NCBI RefSeq assembly: GCF_001443605.1
Contig: NZ_CP013118.1
Location: 310,001-374,000, forward strand
Length of the DNA: 64,000 nucleotides
Reading direction: 5' to 3'
From: Salinivirga cyanobacteriivorans
GTDB lineage: Bacteria; Bacteroidota; Bacteroidia; Bacteroidales; Salinivirgaceae
A program made the translations under genes and the position numbers. Positions 9,101 to 17,550 of the stretch are shown piece by piece. Under the pieces are notes generated by a model. The model had not been told where the DNA came from. It worked only from the letters and a program-made list of their open reading frames with translations, and did not search any database. Numbering within the stretch: position 1 is the stretch's first letter; every line of letters starts with the position of its first letter.

Positions 9101-11170
9101 ACTGCGTTTGACATTCGTTTTGCAGACATCAATACTGTCGTTTCGGGCATATATTGTATATCTCCCTTTCGGTAGAATATTAAATTCATGGCTTGTACCA
9201 CTGTGCCATGTATTCTCGTCGAGTGAAATACTATAAGAAAACGCATCACTGACATTTATAATATCTACATCAATGCTGCCATTGGTTGAATATGTACAAC
9301 CAGACACATTATTGATCCATGTTTTAATTTTATTGGTGTTTAAGTTTTCAGGATCTGCGGGCATGGTGATGTATTTGTCAATATATCCATTGTATGAACA
9401 TTTTAGATTCAATTCGCCGGCCGGCATATTATTAAAAACCAGTGGTTCCAGGGCTGGTGCATTATCTTTACCTCTATGGGTCAATTGCTGTGCAATTAAT
9501 TTGTCATCGTGAAATACTTTAACCGGCACTCTATGTGTTATATTATAAAAATCATAAACCCGTATGGAACCATTGCCGGCTTCATCACAGCCAGTTACAG
9601 ATTTAGTGACTTCCAATTCGAAGTTGATACCGGAATAGGCAGGAATGAATATGTTGGCACTTTTGGTATAACTATCTCTTGCCTCAGGATGGGATAATTT
9701 AACATCAATATTAACTGAATTGACCATATCGGGGACATAAGCATCAAAACTTACGAGTTCATCGGCATTGTGCCATTCACCGCCATTCAGGCGCCACTCT
9801 ATACCGATTTCACTAAAATTAAAAGAGCCGTCATAGGTCACCTGAACACGTGACCGGTTCACAGTTATTTCAGGTATGTCATTGTAAGTATCTCCTTCAT
9901 GATACGTTAAGCCGAAGTTGAATTCCGGATAGCGGGTTTGGAATTCCACATCTTTATTCGACTGACAACCAGGATTATCATCCGCATACTGTATTTCCAC
10001 ATTATAATTCGCCGGAACAGCTGCACTCCCGCCACCATCCACCCAGGCATCATATGTGCTTTCTACCTGGTTATCGAGTACGGCATTGACATTACCCGTG
10101 CCTGGCACTGATTGAACCAGGTAAGAGTCATTCAAAGCATTGGCAGGGTTTGAGCGGGTGGTGACAGTTATGGTTTTTTGTTGGAAACCAAGAGGTTCGT
10201 CGTCCACAAAGGTTTGAAATTTGAACAGGTAATCTCCAACTGTATCTAGATTAACATTCACACTATCACTAAAATTACTCAGTGTTTTTTTATTGGTAAA
10301 TATAGTACCACCTGGTTCGGTAATAATAATTTGTACAGAATCAATAACATCCCACACGGTTTCCAGTGGACCTATATTCAGGGTTCGCACACCATCTTCG
10401 CAAAAAACTACTTCATCAGGTATTTCATCCAGGTTATGAACGCCTGGATAAACCGTTACTGTTTCATATTCCCAGTGGTTACTTTCTCCAATATAAGGTT
10501 CGTCGCTGACCCTGGTTTTAGCTCTAAATTGAATGGTTTTTTTGTCTGATGAAACATCTGAATAATTATCAACGACATAAGTGTAACGGTTTCCTGCATA
10601 ATTGGTTACGTGTTCCCAACCATTGCCGCTATTCTTTTCAATTTTATAATGCAAACCACTCATAACTTGTTTAGTAGTAAAATTCAGATAAATAGATTCA
10701 CCTTCTGTGACCTTATTATTAATATCATTATTGTGATCTTTGATATTAAATGATTCAACTCGGGGCGGTGATGTTTTGTAAAGTATATATAAACTATCAC
10801 AATAAGGCTTATTAGTATATAAATTTTGCCTTTGAGTAGAATTTGGAGAATAAACTTTATCTATGTTACCCAGATGGTTGCATGTTGATTGATTATTTAT
10901 ATACCTAAAATCCAAAGAAAAACTATTATCGGTTTGAATTATAAATTCTTCTGGTCCATTGCCATCACCTGAAAATTCAGTTGTGTTGTTAAACTCAAAA
11001 TGATGGCTGTCAAAATAAGTCTCTAAATCTTTAATTTCAAGACGTACCACAAAGTTCTTAGTGATGGTTATATTATCAGACAACTTATTTACAACAAGGT
11101 TTCTATTTTTTTGACCAGAAACTGTATTTAATATGGTTAATAAAACCAAGATCAGATATATCTTTTTCAT
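3119..11170 (-). CDS. Giant SprB-repeat protein with T9SS type A signal
   Basis: 2683 aa, predicted to be exported and attached to the cell surface. Signal peptide at residues 1-19 (MKKIYLILVLLTILNTVSG). Residues 20-525 hold several Ig-like beta domains. From about 525 to 2430 I count 23 SprB-type repeats of roughly 80 aa, each with the frame C-x-G-x-x-x-G-x-I, then GGxxPY, then LxAGxYxxxVxDxxNC and a final PDxL. An Ig-like domain follows (2430-2510), and a type A T9SS sorting domain ends the protein (SVTVSPNP at about 2607 to KLIVI). SprB of Flavobacterium johnsoniae is a gliding adhesin with related repeats, but no sprF/porP-like gene lies beside this one and the sorting signal is of the other class, so it should not be called SprB. 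The start lies 3 bp after the stop of the 684-aa gene, which suggests coupled translation. Confidence 0.9.
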   Translation of the reverse strand: MKKIYLILVLLTILNTVSGQKNRNLVVNKLSDNITITKNFVVRLEIKDLETYFDSHHFEFNNTTEFSGDGNGPEEFIIQTDNSFSLDFRYINNQSTCNHLGNIDKVYSPNSTQRQNLYTNKPYCDSLYILYKTSPPRVESFNIKDHNNDINNKVTEGESIYLNFTTKQVMSGLHYKIEKNSGNGWEHVTNYAGNRYTYVVDNYSDVSSDKKTIQFRAKTRVSDEPYIGESNHWEYETVTVYPGVHNLDEIPDEVVFCEDGVRTLNIGPLETVWDVIDSVQIIITEPGGTIFTNKKTLSNFSDSVNVNLDTVGDYLFKFQTFVDDEPLGFQQKTITVTTRSNPANALNDSYLVQSVPGTGNVNAVLDNQVESTYDAWVDGGGSAAVPANYNVEIQYADDNPGCQSNKDVEFQTRYPEFNFGLTYHEGDTYNDIPEITVNRSRVQVTYDGSFNFSEIGIEWRLNGGEWHNADELVSFDAYVPDMVNSVNIDVKLSHPEARDSYTKSANIFIPAYSGINFELEVTKSVTGCDEAGNGSIRVYDFYNITHRVPVKVFHDDKLIAQQLTHRGKDNAPALEPLVFNNMPAGELNLKCSYNGYIDKYITMPADPENLNTNKIKTWINNVSGCTYSTNGSIDVDIINVSDAFSYSISLDENTWHSGTSHEFNILPKGRYTIYARNDSIDVCKTNVKRSVAAPPPLKVEVSATTKPDCPGSNTGTIQLSIPDGNGHNPGDKDNIKGSEYIYHLDAVFSGQTYKSNPTPDEQYTFIKLPAEKYMYYVENQDGCFSDTTFFELEDPEKLRVVNTDSTNVECHGGKTGQYSFEIQGPYSDLVFHLNGLPRNFNSIDTIFQLRAGSYVLTIENEKGCSIDHRFSITEPDPLFLSFDYQEHNGFGIRCHGQSTSIMTIASGGTPGYTIHYDENNYTTDSISQNLTAGTHHYTVTDANNCVLEDSLILEQPDSLKLDILNTINPTCSGSEDGSIEVLGSGGVPGYKLFVDTDSISFDDTYTISNLEASIYPLALKDANGCRFPADGSYEIVQLKNPNPILLEISQKNEPTCYGYADGFIAYSASHDTLTEKMLTIYQDSLNGTVLQTDSFHDETLNNSLNDIPAGDYVIEVVETATGCNTSTAITVDQPDELTYTLNHTDITCFGDTDGIISLNVEGGTPSYSAWYNGAGQDTIAFSETTADFSSLAPGHYTVSLTDINNCPATAIHGDSVHIGSPEMALDLNLQFTQPTCHGDVDGTLTALASGGWTMYAFSMDSANWANHDSTHTFNALQAGMHPVFLRDTQNCVVLDSIEVTEPDSLLANDIIVTDANCPGSADGSFEVVPTGGNGIYSLVYQSDTMPGMIVDSLSEGAYAYHLEDQKGCVFMDSVQVNDPPDFAHQFTLSDHNGYAIRCNGLTDSVLIEISGGSPGYTLNFSGDGDVQPIDVHNFMISDVGAGTYQTELTDDHGCRYEAEVTLNEPDTLQIVNEDILEPSCHNYSNGQYTGLITGGIDWNAADQYSLTLHGDSILYQDVENDFQFQELSAGNYELVVSDPNNCQVSRSHSIAQPEPITLAFSTTPVVCKGGASGAANVNPAGGTPSYTYQWFDTLSQQVGTTKEIINLNAGIYKLEVTDEHGCAPHDSVLNQVTVQEPELVLALDTVEMTPVRCFGETNGAVALFASGGWANYEYAGEDLLWTELTGFTDLEAGNHRFYVRDSLNCIDSTVLLVPQPDSMQITNIGITQPLCNGGNDGSVEVEITGGNGGYLFNLETGNTSSGYFDSISSGNYFLQVADNKGCSASDSVWVDEPSAISHEVLTLVRPTCTQNNGSVEVAASGGTGSIAIDWTNDSVPPQFAIDSLFAGIYAFTLTDENLCTYTAQVTLSDIGGPEVSMQNITIPSCNYTEDGTLSVAITGDAPPFVANWYDENNQVINGFDTIDNLPGGTYTIAVSDTNNCQYNTSYELIPPEPVQSQVFSSDVICYGEASGNLAVEIMGGTAPYNLSWRADGEAWQSAQQNDTILLPTGSYHVKVFDAHNCHDETTDSTGVLPPININQPVAPLSAMAAPTPVKCYGNADGMASLNALGGWDAGEYLFALKNTPFTTQRKYTDLPAGTYWAMAKDIVGCVDSIEIEVGQPEPLEGAVADFSNLQCKNDSSGWVQLAAGGGTAPYYFSINQPNNFAQQTFYDQLTAGEISIFTRDKNNCEDSAAFTLTEPDSLKFNIFEALPSYCHMENGTLNISMEGGTAPYLLPDSAITFEDTLQLNSLAIGQHTVQIIDEHNCFIEKAVELEYVPGTDVELTDIVNPLCYGGQTGSISLAPSQGSPPYEVTLNGESGYGMEIQSLAAGSYTVYVADKHNCVDTVEVELIQPDSLFLNKVNVSDPVCFNDSTGYIQTQPIGGTAPFHIYWSNGESGDALELLSAGAYSYQLVDAHNCADTGRVILQNPDPLVTVLPDTLHLCANQTKTLDAVYNDHTYLWFKNNNMVGQERELNIESPGLYSLELYSPEGCFAHDSTEVIAYSYEADATLLMPTSAQVHDTLIMIDISWPMPDSLNWLVPSSFNLLEEYDYEIHTQTTQEGGYMAGLITYTGNCIAEHYKSVTVEGFNNGNGGMKNQQGVFRSVTVSPNPASEDALLLIDLFDPYNTKVELIDNQGEVVIYKEFGKAETHQWALKLKSLERGMYFLRIRAKDEYRFVKLIVI

Positions 11171-11173
11171 AAC

Positions 11174-13228
11174 CTAAAACTTTAAACTGATTTCATTACT
11201 CATTTGGCTGCGGGTGTGCTGGGTATTTTCCATTTGCACCCGGTATATATAATGTGCACCTACGCTTACCTGCTTGTCGCTAAATCTTGTTTGGTGACCA
11301 TGGAGGGTTTTATGAAGCCGCATGAGTCCGTTGTCTGTACGGCGATAAATAAGGGTTTTGGTACTATTTGCTCCTCCTTTCCAGGAGAGGACTATGGTGC
11401 CTGACCGGTAATTGGCTTCTGCCTCAAGTACGGGTTTGCGATTTTGCTGGTGTAGGTTTTTTAAATTAACCTGAAAACGGTTTCGGGCGTATGCTACGTT
11501 GCCTGATGAATCTGTAGCAGCAAGCGCAACATTATAATTCTGGTTTTTAGCAGACTGCATATGAAATTCATTGGCATTGGAGTCTTCCAAAACCAGTGTA
11601 TCTTGTATATTCTGTTTTTCATTATGTCCTATAATAATGTAATGTGCCACATCTCCAGAACCACTGGGTTTCCATTTAAAATGCACCTGGTTTTCTTCAA
11701 TTAAAGGTCTGAAAAATACAGGTGGTGAAGGCGGTATGGTATCCGGCAAGCTCAACTTCAATACTTTGGAAAACTCAGAATGGTTAAATCGCACATCATA
11801 AGCCTTCAGCTTGATATAAACAAACCGGTTCAAGTGCTTTAATGAAAACTGATGTTTCCAGGCAGTATCATGGACAAATCCGTTGGTCAGTTGCGAAAAC
11901 TCTGCATTGGGATCATAGGCCGAGTATACCTTAAAACCATACAAATCCGCTGCGTCCGGATTTTTCCAATGCATCTGTAGCAATCCGGTGGTATCAATTG
12001 TTCCGTTCAAACCTGTAGGTGCTTCAGGTGGAATGGAGTCAGACAATTGAATGAAAATCGGAGTGCTCAGTTTGCGGTTTTTGTCTTTGCCCTGTGCTTC
12101 TATCATGATGTATGTTTCAGGGGTCTCAGGTTGTAATTTCACCTGCCGTTTTTCAGGTCGGACAACAACCGGTTTTTCTGATGGAGCAGCGAGACTAACA
12201 GATTGGTAAATTTTGAAGCTTTCGAGGTAATGCTGAATGCGCTCAGGGTACTCCCATCTTAAAATTACAGTATTTTCATTATCGTTGGTGATGTATGAGA
12301 GTCTGTCGGGCTGTACCAGCGGCGAAGGAATATCCACAACAATGGTATCGGACCATGGGCCATAGGTTCCAAATGGAGTGATCCCACGAATGATATAATA
12401 TACCGAATCAGTACCGGATACCAACCGGTCGTTGAAATGGAAGTATTCCTTTGAAAAATCGGTATTTTCAAGCGAGACATAGGGTGTTTGATGCATGGCG
12501 CTGAAGTGCTGACCATCCATACTGCGCCGGATATCGAAAAATGAATAGGTTTGACCAAACGGAACCCTTGGCCAATAAAGTAGCACAGCCGTATCGCTTA
12601 CTTTTTGTTTGATGCTGTAAATCTTTATTTTCCGGTCCGGGTCATTACGGTTGATGACACTATAAGCTGTGTCAGAAGCCATCACACTATCCTGTCCGGC
12701 TGCATAAATCCGGTAGATGAGCACCTGGCAATTTTCAGGCGATTGATCCGTGTAGCCCAATCCCATCATCCGGGCGGTATTGTAATCCCGGTCGGCAGAG
12801 GTCATGGCAAATGCAAACCGCATTTGATCTTCTTTGTATTTGGTCATCATCAAATCGAGGCTGGCATCCGCACTAATTTCAAATGATTCACCAAACATCA
12901 ATTGAGCCGCTATGGCGGCGGCATCTGATTTTTCCACCAGTGACCGCCACTGTTCCTTTGGCCGGTGGGTGTATCCGGTTGATAACTGCCTGTATTGCAA
13001 AACCCCCGAAGGTGTAGTATCACTTAAACAGGCCCTTTCAATAACCCAGCCCTTGTTTTTGGACCACTGCCACGATTTGTAATTCTTCGGCGCCCAACGG
13101 AGCAAAACACTGTCGCCGGTCTTTTCAGTGATCAGATCTAGTTCAACTTTTCTTGTCTGGCTTCTGAGGGGTTCAACCAAATAAAGCAGAATTATGATGA
13201 AGCAAATATATTTAACGTTCATAAGCAT
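11174..13228 (-). CDS. Exported protein with five fibronectin III domains
   Basis: 684 aa. A hydrophobic N-terminus (about residues 6-23, ending PLRSQ) is a signal peptide. Residues 25-200 form a unique region. Then come about five fn3-like domains at roughly 205-300, 305-400, 405-497, 500-595 and 600-684; the repeating hallmarks are V-x-L-x-W in strand B and YxxxR/K near the end (VLLYWPR, VILRWEYP, LQMHWKNP, VHFKWKPS, IVLSWKG). I see no T9SS signal and no lipobox, so it may stay periplasmic or be handed to another protein. The start ATG shares bases with the stop of the upstream gene (TAATG), the classic arrangement for coupled translation. A second Met three codons in (MNVKY) is also possible. 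It probably works with the 1440-aa and SprB-repeat products; function unknown. Confidence 0.8.
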   Translation of the reverse strand: MLMNVKYICFIIILLYLVEPLRSQTRKVELDLITEKTGDSVLLRWAPKNYKSWQWSKNKGWVIERACLSDTTPSGVLQYRQLSTGYTHRPKEQWRSLVEKSDAAAIAAQLMFGESFEISADASLDLMMTKYKEDQMRFAFAMTSADRDYNTARMMGLGYTDQSPENCQVLIYRIYAAGQDSVMASDTAYSVINRNDPDRKIKIYSIKQKVSDTAVLLYWPRVPFGQTYSFFDIRRSMDGQHFSAMHQTPYVSLENTDFSKEYFHFNDRLVSGTDSVYYIIRGITPFGTYGPWSDTIVVDIPSPLVQPDRLSYITNDNENTVILRWEYPERIQHYLESFKIYQSVSLAAPSEKPVVVRPEKRQVKLQPETPETYIMIEAQGKDKNRKLSTPIFIQLSDSIPPEAPTGLNGTIDTTGLLQMHWKNPDAADLYGFKVYSAYDPNAEFSQLTNGFVHDTAWKHQFSLKHLNRFVYIKLKAYDVRFNHSEFSKVLKLSLPDTIPPSPPVFFRPLIEENQVHFKWKPSGSGDVAHYIIIGHNEKQNIQDTLVLEDSNANEFHMQSAKNQNYNVALAATDSSGNVAYARNRFQVNLKNLHQQNRKPVLEAEANYRSGTIVLSWKGGANSTKTLIYRRTDNGLMRLHKTLHGHQTRFSDKQVSVGAHYIYRVQMENTQHTRSQMSNEISLKF

Positions 13229-16200
13229 TATAATGTAAATGTGACCGGGGTTTCTGATGACTCAATATCCCCCGGTAAAACGTATTTAATTTTTATGGTA
13301 TAATCATGATTATAAAGTACCGCTGAAAACACATTCGTCAAAAGATTTGATAACCATTGTCTATAAGCATGATTGGGTTCACTGCTTAGCAAATCAGCAG
13401 CCTGATCCCTGAGATTTGATAAATCACCATTCATTACCGGAACACCATCATACATCAATGTGGCCGAATAAGTTGTTGAATTTATACTCATCCCTTTGGC
13501 TCCGGCGGTAACATCAAAAGAGAACCCATTCTGGATTATCTCACAGGCTTTGGCTGGTGGAACGCCTAACTCTACTGGGTTTCGATGGACAATGACCATA
13601 TCCTGATCAACCGGATAGTCGTGATAAAGAACTTGTTCCACACCGGTTGTATACCAGTAATTGTTTTCCAGATCAAGACTCACGCGGACCAGGTCCGAAT
13701 TTTGAATTGAATTAATCTCCTGATTGGCAAAACCTTCATCCACATCACCACCTGTAAGGAGAATATGCGTGCCTGTTGATATAGGATCGGCTATAGTATA
13801 GTTAAAGCTCCAATTCTCAATTTTTTCAGCTAATGTGGCATATTTGCTCGTCCGTATTTTGCAACGGTAAAATATGCGATCTTTTTCTGTACTTCGTGTC
13901 GTTTCAATATCCTGCTCAGTTTTGGTATAGGCTGTATCGGAAACTGTTTCTACATCCACAATGCCTTCGTCAACCGCTACTTCCTCAAAATCCGAAGGAA
14001 TTTTGCAGATGCGCAGCTCATAAATCATCTCAGAAGTCATCGATTGTGGAATATCAAAATTCACCTGCAGGTTGCCTTCATCGTAACTGACGGCCTGCAT
14101 GTTTTCGTAATTATTATCGAAGATGGCTTTTGCGTTCCATTCACTTTCATCATTAAACAGATAATCAAAGTTATCGGTGACTTTCATGTAACCGGTTGGA
14201 TGCTCCTGCCAGTAAAAATTGACCATACCATCAAAAGGATACATATATTCTACGCAGTGGGGCGGAATGTAGTCTGGTCTAACACCGCTGATAAATGTTA
14301 CTTCCTCTTCCTCTCTTTCTTGCTCGCCTTCAAAAGTGTATGGTTCCCATTCACCATTTTCCTTAAATTCCAGTACCACAGTAACGGTAATGGCAACCTC
14401 CTCTTCGGAAGGCAATAACTCTGTAGATTCGAAAGAAGCCACATTATGGTCATCGTTCCATACAACCTGACCTGGATAGGGGGAGCCTCCGGTATTTACA
14501 ATAAATTCATCAAGGAGAATTCTAAACTCCTTTATATCGCCATCGGTATCCATCAGTTCGAAAGATTGATTAATGGTGTAATTAAAGGCCACCCTGGGCG
14601 CAGCGAAAACATCTACCTCTGTTTCACCATCGGCCGGCGATATTTCAGAGATGATATTCATATCGCCCATGCCGCCAACAATTTCACACATCTCTCCTAC
14701 AGAAAATTCAAAATTACATTGTCCCCTTACAGCCCCATTTAATATTGAATAGTGGCCTTCAACAGCTCCTCTCAGATAAATTGGATTGGGAAGTGCAGTC
14801 TGAAGCACAGCCGCGGCACCAACTTGTAATATTGTGAACTTCTTTCTTTTACCGAACAGTTTTACCTTAATCCCAACTTTACCATCCATGTAAGCATAGG
14901 CCTGTCCCATGGCATACCACCCATTGATTCCTAATGTAGGGTCACTACCCTCACAATGAGCTGTTGAACCGAAGTCCCTGATCATAATATCAAACCCGGC
15001 ACCAAGATCAAAAGAGCCAAAAAAGATGGCAAAGTTCTGTTCACCTGTACTGGCATCGAATTTACTTCCAAAAGCGAAGCCATTGCCATTGCCGATCATG
15101 GCCTGTAGGCGCGACTGCACGTTGTCATCTGCCAAAGAAGCAACGTTACTGGGTAAATCAGGAAATGGTGGAATATCGGTGCCAACCATCATATAAGACG
15201 AAGCTTCCATTAATCCGATAAATTCCAGCGCAATTCTGTCATCAGGTGTTCCGGCGTATACGAACCAATCCTGCTGGCCAAAATACGTGGTGATGGTTCC
15301 TGCCCTGTTGTTATTATTGGCGCCTTTCACCATTCCGGCAATATTTACATATACCGAGCTTGTTCCAAACAACTCATTGTTGGTAAATGAATAGTAGATG
15401 TCTACCTCAGCACCCACGTTGGCATCCGAAGGATCGCTGTTCAGATCATCCATAACCACACCCTCTCCCTGGAACCGAATCGATTCAAGTCCGCCACCGC
15501 TAAAAAATTGAAAGCCCAGTTCTATGGATCCATTCATGGCTTTGGGATTTGGGTGAGTTCCAAAAACAACCCGGGCCCTCAATCCGATTCCCATATCATT
15601 ATCCGGCAAATACTCCACACCTGAAAGGGAAGTGCCCGGTGATGATCCATCATCTGTGGCAGTATAAGCTGTAGACACATCAGCAAAGCCCTGTGGTTCG
15701 GTTTTGCTCATGTGATATGATATACCACCACCAAAACCGTAAATGGCACTTCCCGGAAACATGGTCACTCCATTGGGAACAACCATCAGAGCATCAGCGT
15801 ACCAGTACCTATAGCCATCCACATTGCCCAACTGAAGTGCAGCTTCCACTTCTATTCCGGTTGCAAATCTTGCACCTACCATACCCTTGAATCCTTTACC
15901 AAAAACTTCATGTTGCTGGTAAAAATTAGCTTCTCCATAAAACTCAAATGCCCCCTGATCCACATCAATTACCACGGTTTGCATTTCAAGCCGGTCGTAT
16001 TGCCATTTATTGTTTTGTTTTTCGGCCCAGATTGTGAATCCACCACTGCCGGCAAATCCACCCTCATCATCACTCATGAAGTTGACATTGGCAACCATGC
16101 TGATGCCTGCTTGTGAGCCTTCATTGACGAAGTCAACCTGGGAAATATTCACAGGAAAGCCCGCAAGCACACCGTTGGGCAGTCCAAAGCTACCTATCGT

Positions 16201-17550
16201 AAGATAAGGCTGCCTGCTGTTGATCATCATGTTTTGAAAATCAAATGCCGCCAGTTCCACATCTTCATTGAGTGCAACCGACATTGAGCCATGTAAAATG
16301 GCTTTGGGATAGTAGTTTTGTTGCTCCTTTTCAACTATAATTGTGGAGTTGGGTGTCAGAGCCAATTGAGCGGCCCATAAATCGGCTTTAAGTGAGTCGA
16401 GGGTTTCAACGGCAAATGACATGTTGTTTGCGTCATCCACTATTCCTTCATAATGAAAGTTCTGATCATTCTGAGAAACCGGTACCACAATTCGACCATT
16501 AAATTGAAAATCGGCAAAATTGTTTTTCATCAGTGAAAATCCGATTTGATCGACTGAAAATTGCCAACTGCCCAAATTGCCCTGATTCAAAGAGATGACA
16601 CTATCTGCAAGTAATGAGCCGGTTATGCCATTATTGTCTATCATCAACCTATCGGCTGTGATGGTTGTGCCTGCACCATTGGTAAACTGTTCAGGTAAGG
16701 CAACGGTAAAAGAATGAATATAAATTCCTCTCCACAGGTCGTAAAGTTCCACAGGGTGACTGGCATCGTAATATCCATCAGGAAAGACAAGGTTAGAAGG
16801 ATTTTGAAAATCACTGAAGTCCATCGCTGTTTCACCCGGGTAGAAAACCATATCAGGCAGTCCGTTTATTTGAAAATCAGGCAAATTAATGGATGCCATC
16901 ACATTATTTACATCCTCAAACGATACATTGAATGAACCTTTTAATGTATCGGCTATGGTTGTATCTCCAACTGGCTTTAAAAGATTATTTTTAAATACCA
17001 GATCACCAGCAAGCGTAGTGGATTCATAACCATTGCAACTCCATTCAATCATAGTTTCTGACTGGCTCAATACCAATTCAAATCCGCCCAGATCAATGCT
17101 TTCATCTTTAATAAGTTTAAGTTGTGCAGTTTGAATGCCATTGGCTGTCAATCGAACACTATCGGTATACAATCCGATGGGTTCTGCAGCTCCTGGAAAT
17201 TGCAGACTCATATATGCACTTATCCATCCACCCATGGGATCTATACTCAGATTATCCAAAACAATAATATATTCGATGCCACCGATATTCCGGTGCAGAC
17301 CGACAGGTAATTGATAAACCTGATCAGAAGAGAGTAATCCTACAAAACGGTTGTTAGCCTTTACTATATTTTGCAATCCGCCTATATAATCTTCCAAATC
17401 CAAAGTGTCTGGTAACGGATTTGTATTCTCAGAATAACAAATATTTGGAAGGCCGGCTGCCATTGTCTCAGCAGGATTAGGTAAACTAGTAGCCAATAAT
17501 TGTCCTGAAAGGGCGATCAAACCTAAAAAACTAACGAACTGTTTTATCAT
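13228..17550 (-). CDS. Large exported beta-rich protein of unknown family
   Basis: 1440 aa; I do not recognise a named domain. Residues 1-20 form a signal peptide (MIKQFVSFLGLIALSGQLLA). Residues 50-560 are alternating polar/apolar strands. Residues 560-1000 are rich in Gly and aromatic residues with strand-like alternation (for instance GFGGGISYH, IELGFQFFSGGG), as in outer-membrane or amyloid-like barrels. Residues about 1000-1120 and 1120-1440 look like Ig/fn3-type sandwiches, including an acidic run (QEREEEEVTF). No T9SS signal or lipobox is seen at the ends. The start overlaps the end of the 580-aa barrel gene by 20 bp and the stop overlaps the next start (TAATG), so it sits in the middle of a tightly coupled operon. 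The likely role is a structural partner of the surface complex; that is inference from context. Confidence 0.7.
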   Translation of the reverse strand: MIKQFVSFLGLIALSGQLLATSLPNPAETMAAGLPNICYSENTNPLPDTLDLEDYIGGLQNIVKANNRFVGLLSSDQVYQLPVGLHRNIGGIEYIIVLDNLSIDPMGGWISAYMSLQFPGAAEPIGLYTDSVRLTANGIQTAQLKLIKDESIDLGGFELVLSQSETMIEWSCNGYESTTLAGDLVFKNNLLKPVGDTTIADTLKGSFNVSFEDVNNVMASINLPDFQINGLPDMVFYPGETAMDFSDFQNPSNLVFPDGYYDASHPVELYDLWRGIYIHSFTVALPEQFTNGAGTTITADRLMIDNNGITGSLLADSVISLNQGNLGSWQFSVDQIGFSLMKNNFADFQFNGRIVVPVSQNDQNFHYEGIVDDANNMSFAVETLDSLKADLWAAQLALTPNSTIIVEKEQQNYYPKAILHGSMSVALNEDVELAAFDFQNMMINSRQPYLTIGSFGLPNGVLAGFPVNISQVDFVNEGSQAGISMVANVNFMSDDEGGFAGSGGFTIWAEKQNNKWQYDRLEMQTVVIDVDQGAFEFYGEANFYQQHEVFGKGFKGMVGARFATGIEVEAALQLGNVDGYRYWYADALMVVPNGVTMFPGSAIYGFGGGISYHMSKTEPQGFADVSTAYTATDDGSSPGTSLSGVEYLPDNDMGIGLRARVVFGTHPNPKAMNGSIELGFQFFSGGGLESIRFQGEGVVMDDLNSDPSDANVGAEVDIYYSFTNNELFGTSSVYVNIAGMVKGANNNNRAGTITTYFGQQDWFVYAGTPDDRIALEFIGLMEASSYMMVGTDIPPFPDLPSNVASLADDNVQSRLQAMIGNGNGFAFGSKFDASTGEQNFAIFFGSFDLGAGFDIMIRDFGSTAHCEGSDPTLGINGWYAMGQAYAYMDGKVGIKVKLFGKRKKFTILQVGAAAVLQTALPNPIYLRGAVEGHYSILNGAVRGQCNFEFSVGEMCEIVGGMGDMNIISEISPADGETEVDVFAAPRVAFNYTINQSFELMDTDGDIKEFRILLDEFIVNTGGSPYPGQVVWNDDHNVASFESTELLPSEEEVAITVTVVLEFKENGEWEPYTFEGEQEREEEEVTFISGVRPDYIPPHCVEYMYPFDGMVNFYWQEHPTGYMKVTDNFDYLFNDESEWNAKAIFDNNYENMQAVSYDEGNLQVNFDIPQSMTSEMIYELRICKIPSDFEEVAVDEGIVDVETVSDTAYTKTEQDIETTRSTEKDRIFYRCKIRTSKYATLAEKIENWSFNYTIADPISTGTHILLTGGDVDEGFANQEINSIQNSDLVRVSLDLENNYWYTTGVEQVLYHDYPVDQDMVIVHRNPVELGVPPAKACEIIQNGFSFDVTAGAKGMSINSTTYSATLMYDGVPVMNGDLSNLRDQAADLLSSEPNHAYRQWLSNLLTNVFSAVLYNHDYTIKIKYVLPGDIESSETPVTFTL

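Noticed and set aside
3119..11170. Naming the giant protein SprB and inferring gliding
   Set aside because: Only the repeat type is shared; sorting signal and neighbours differ and no gliding gene is in the window.
3156..11404. Plus-strand open frames opposite the surface operon (for example 3800-4099, 5537-5791)
   Set aside because: They mirror the repeat structure of the real minus-strand genes and have no start context or domains.
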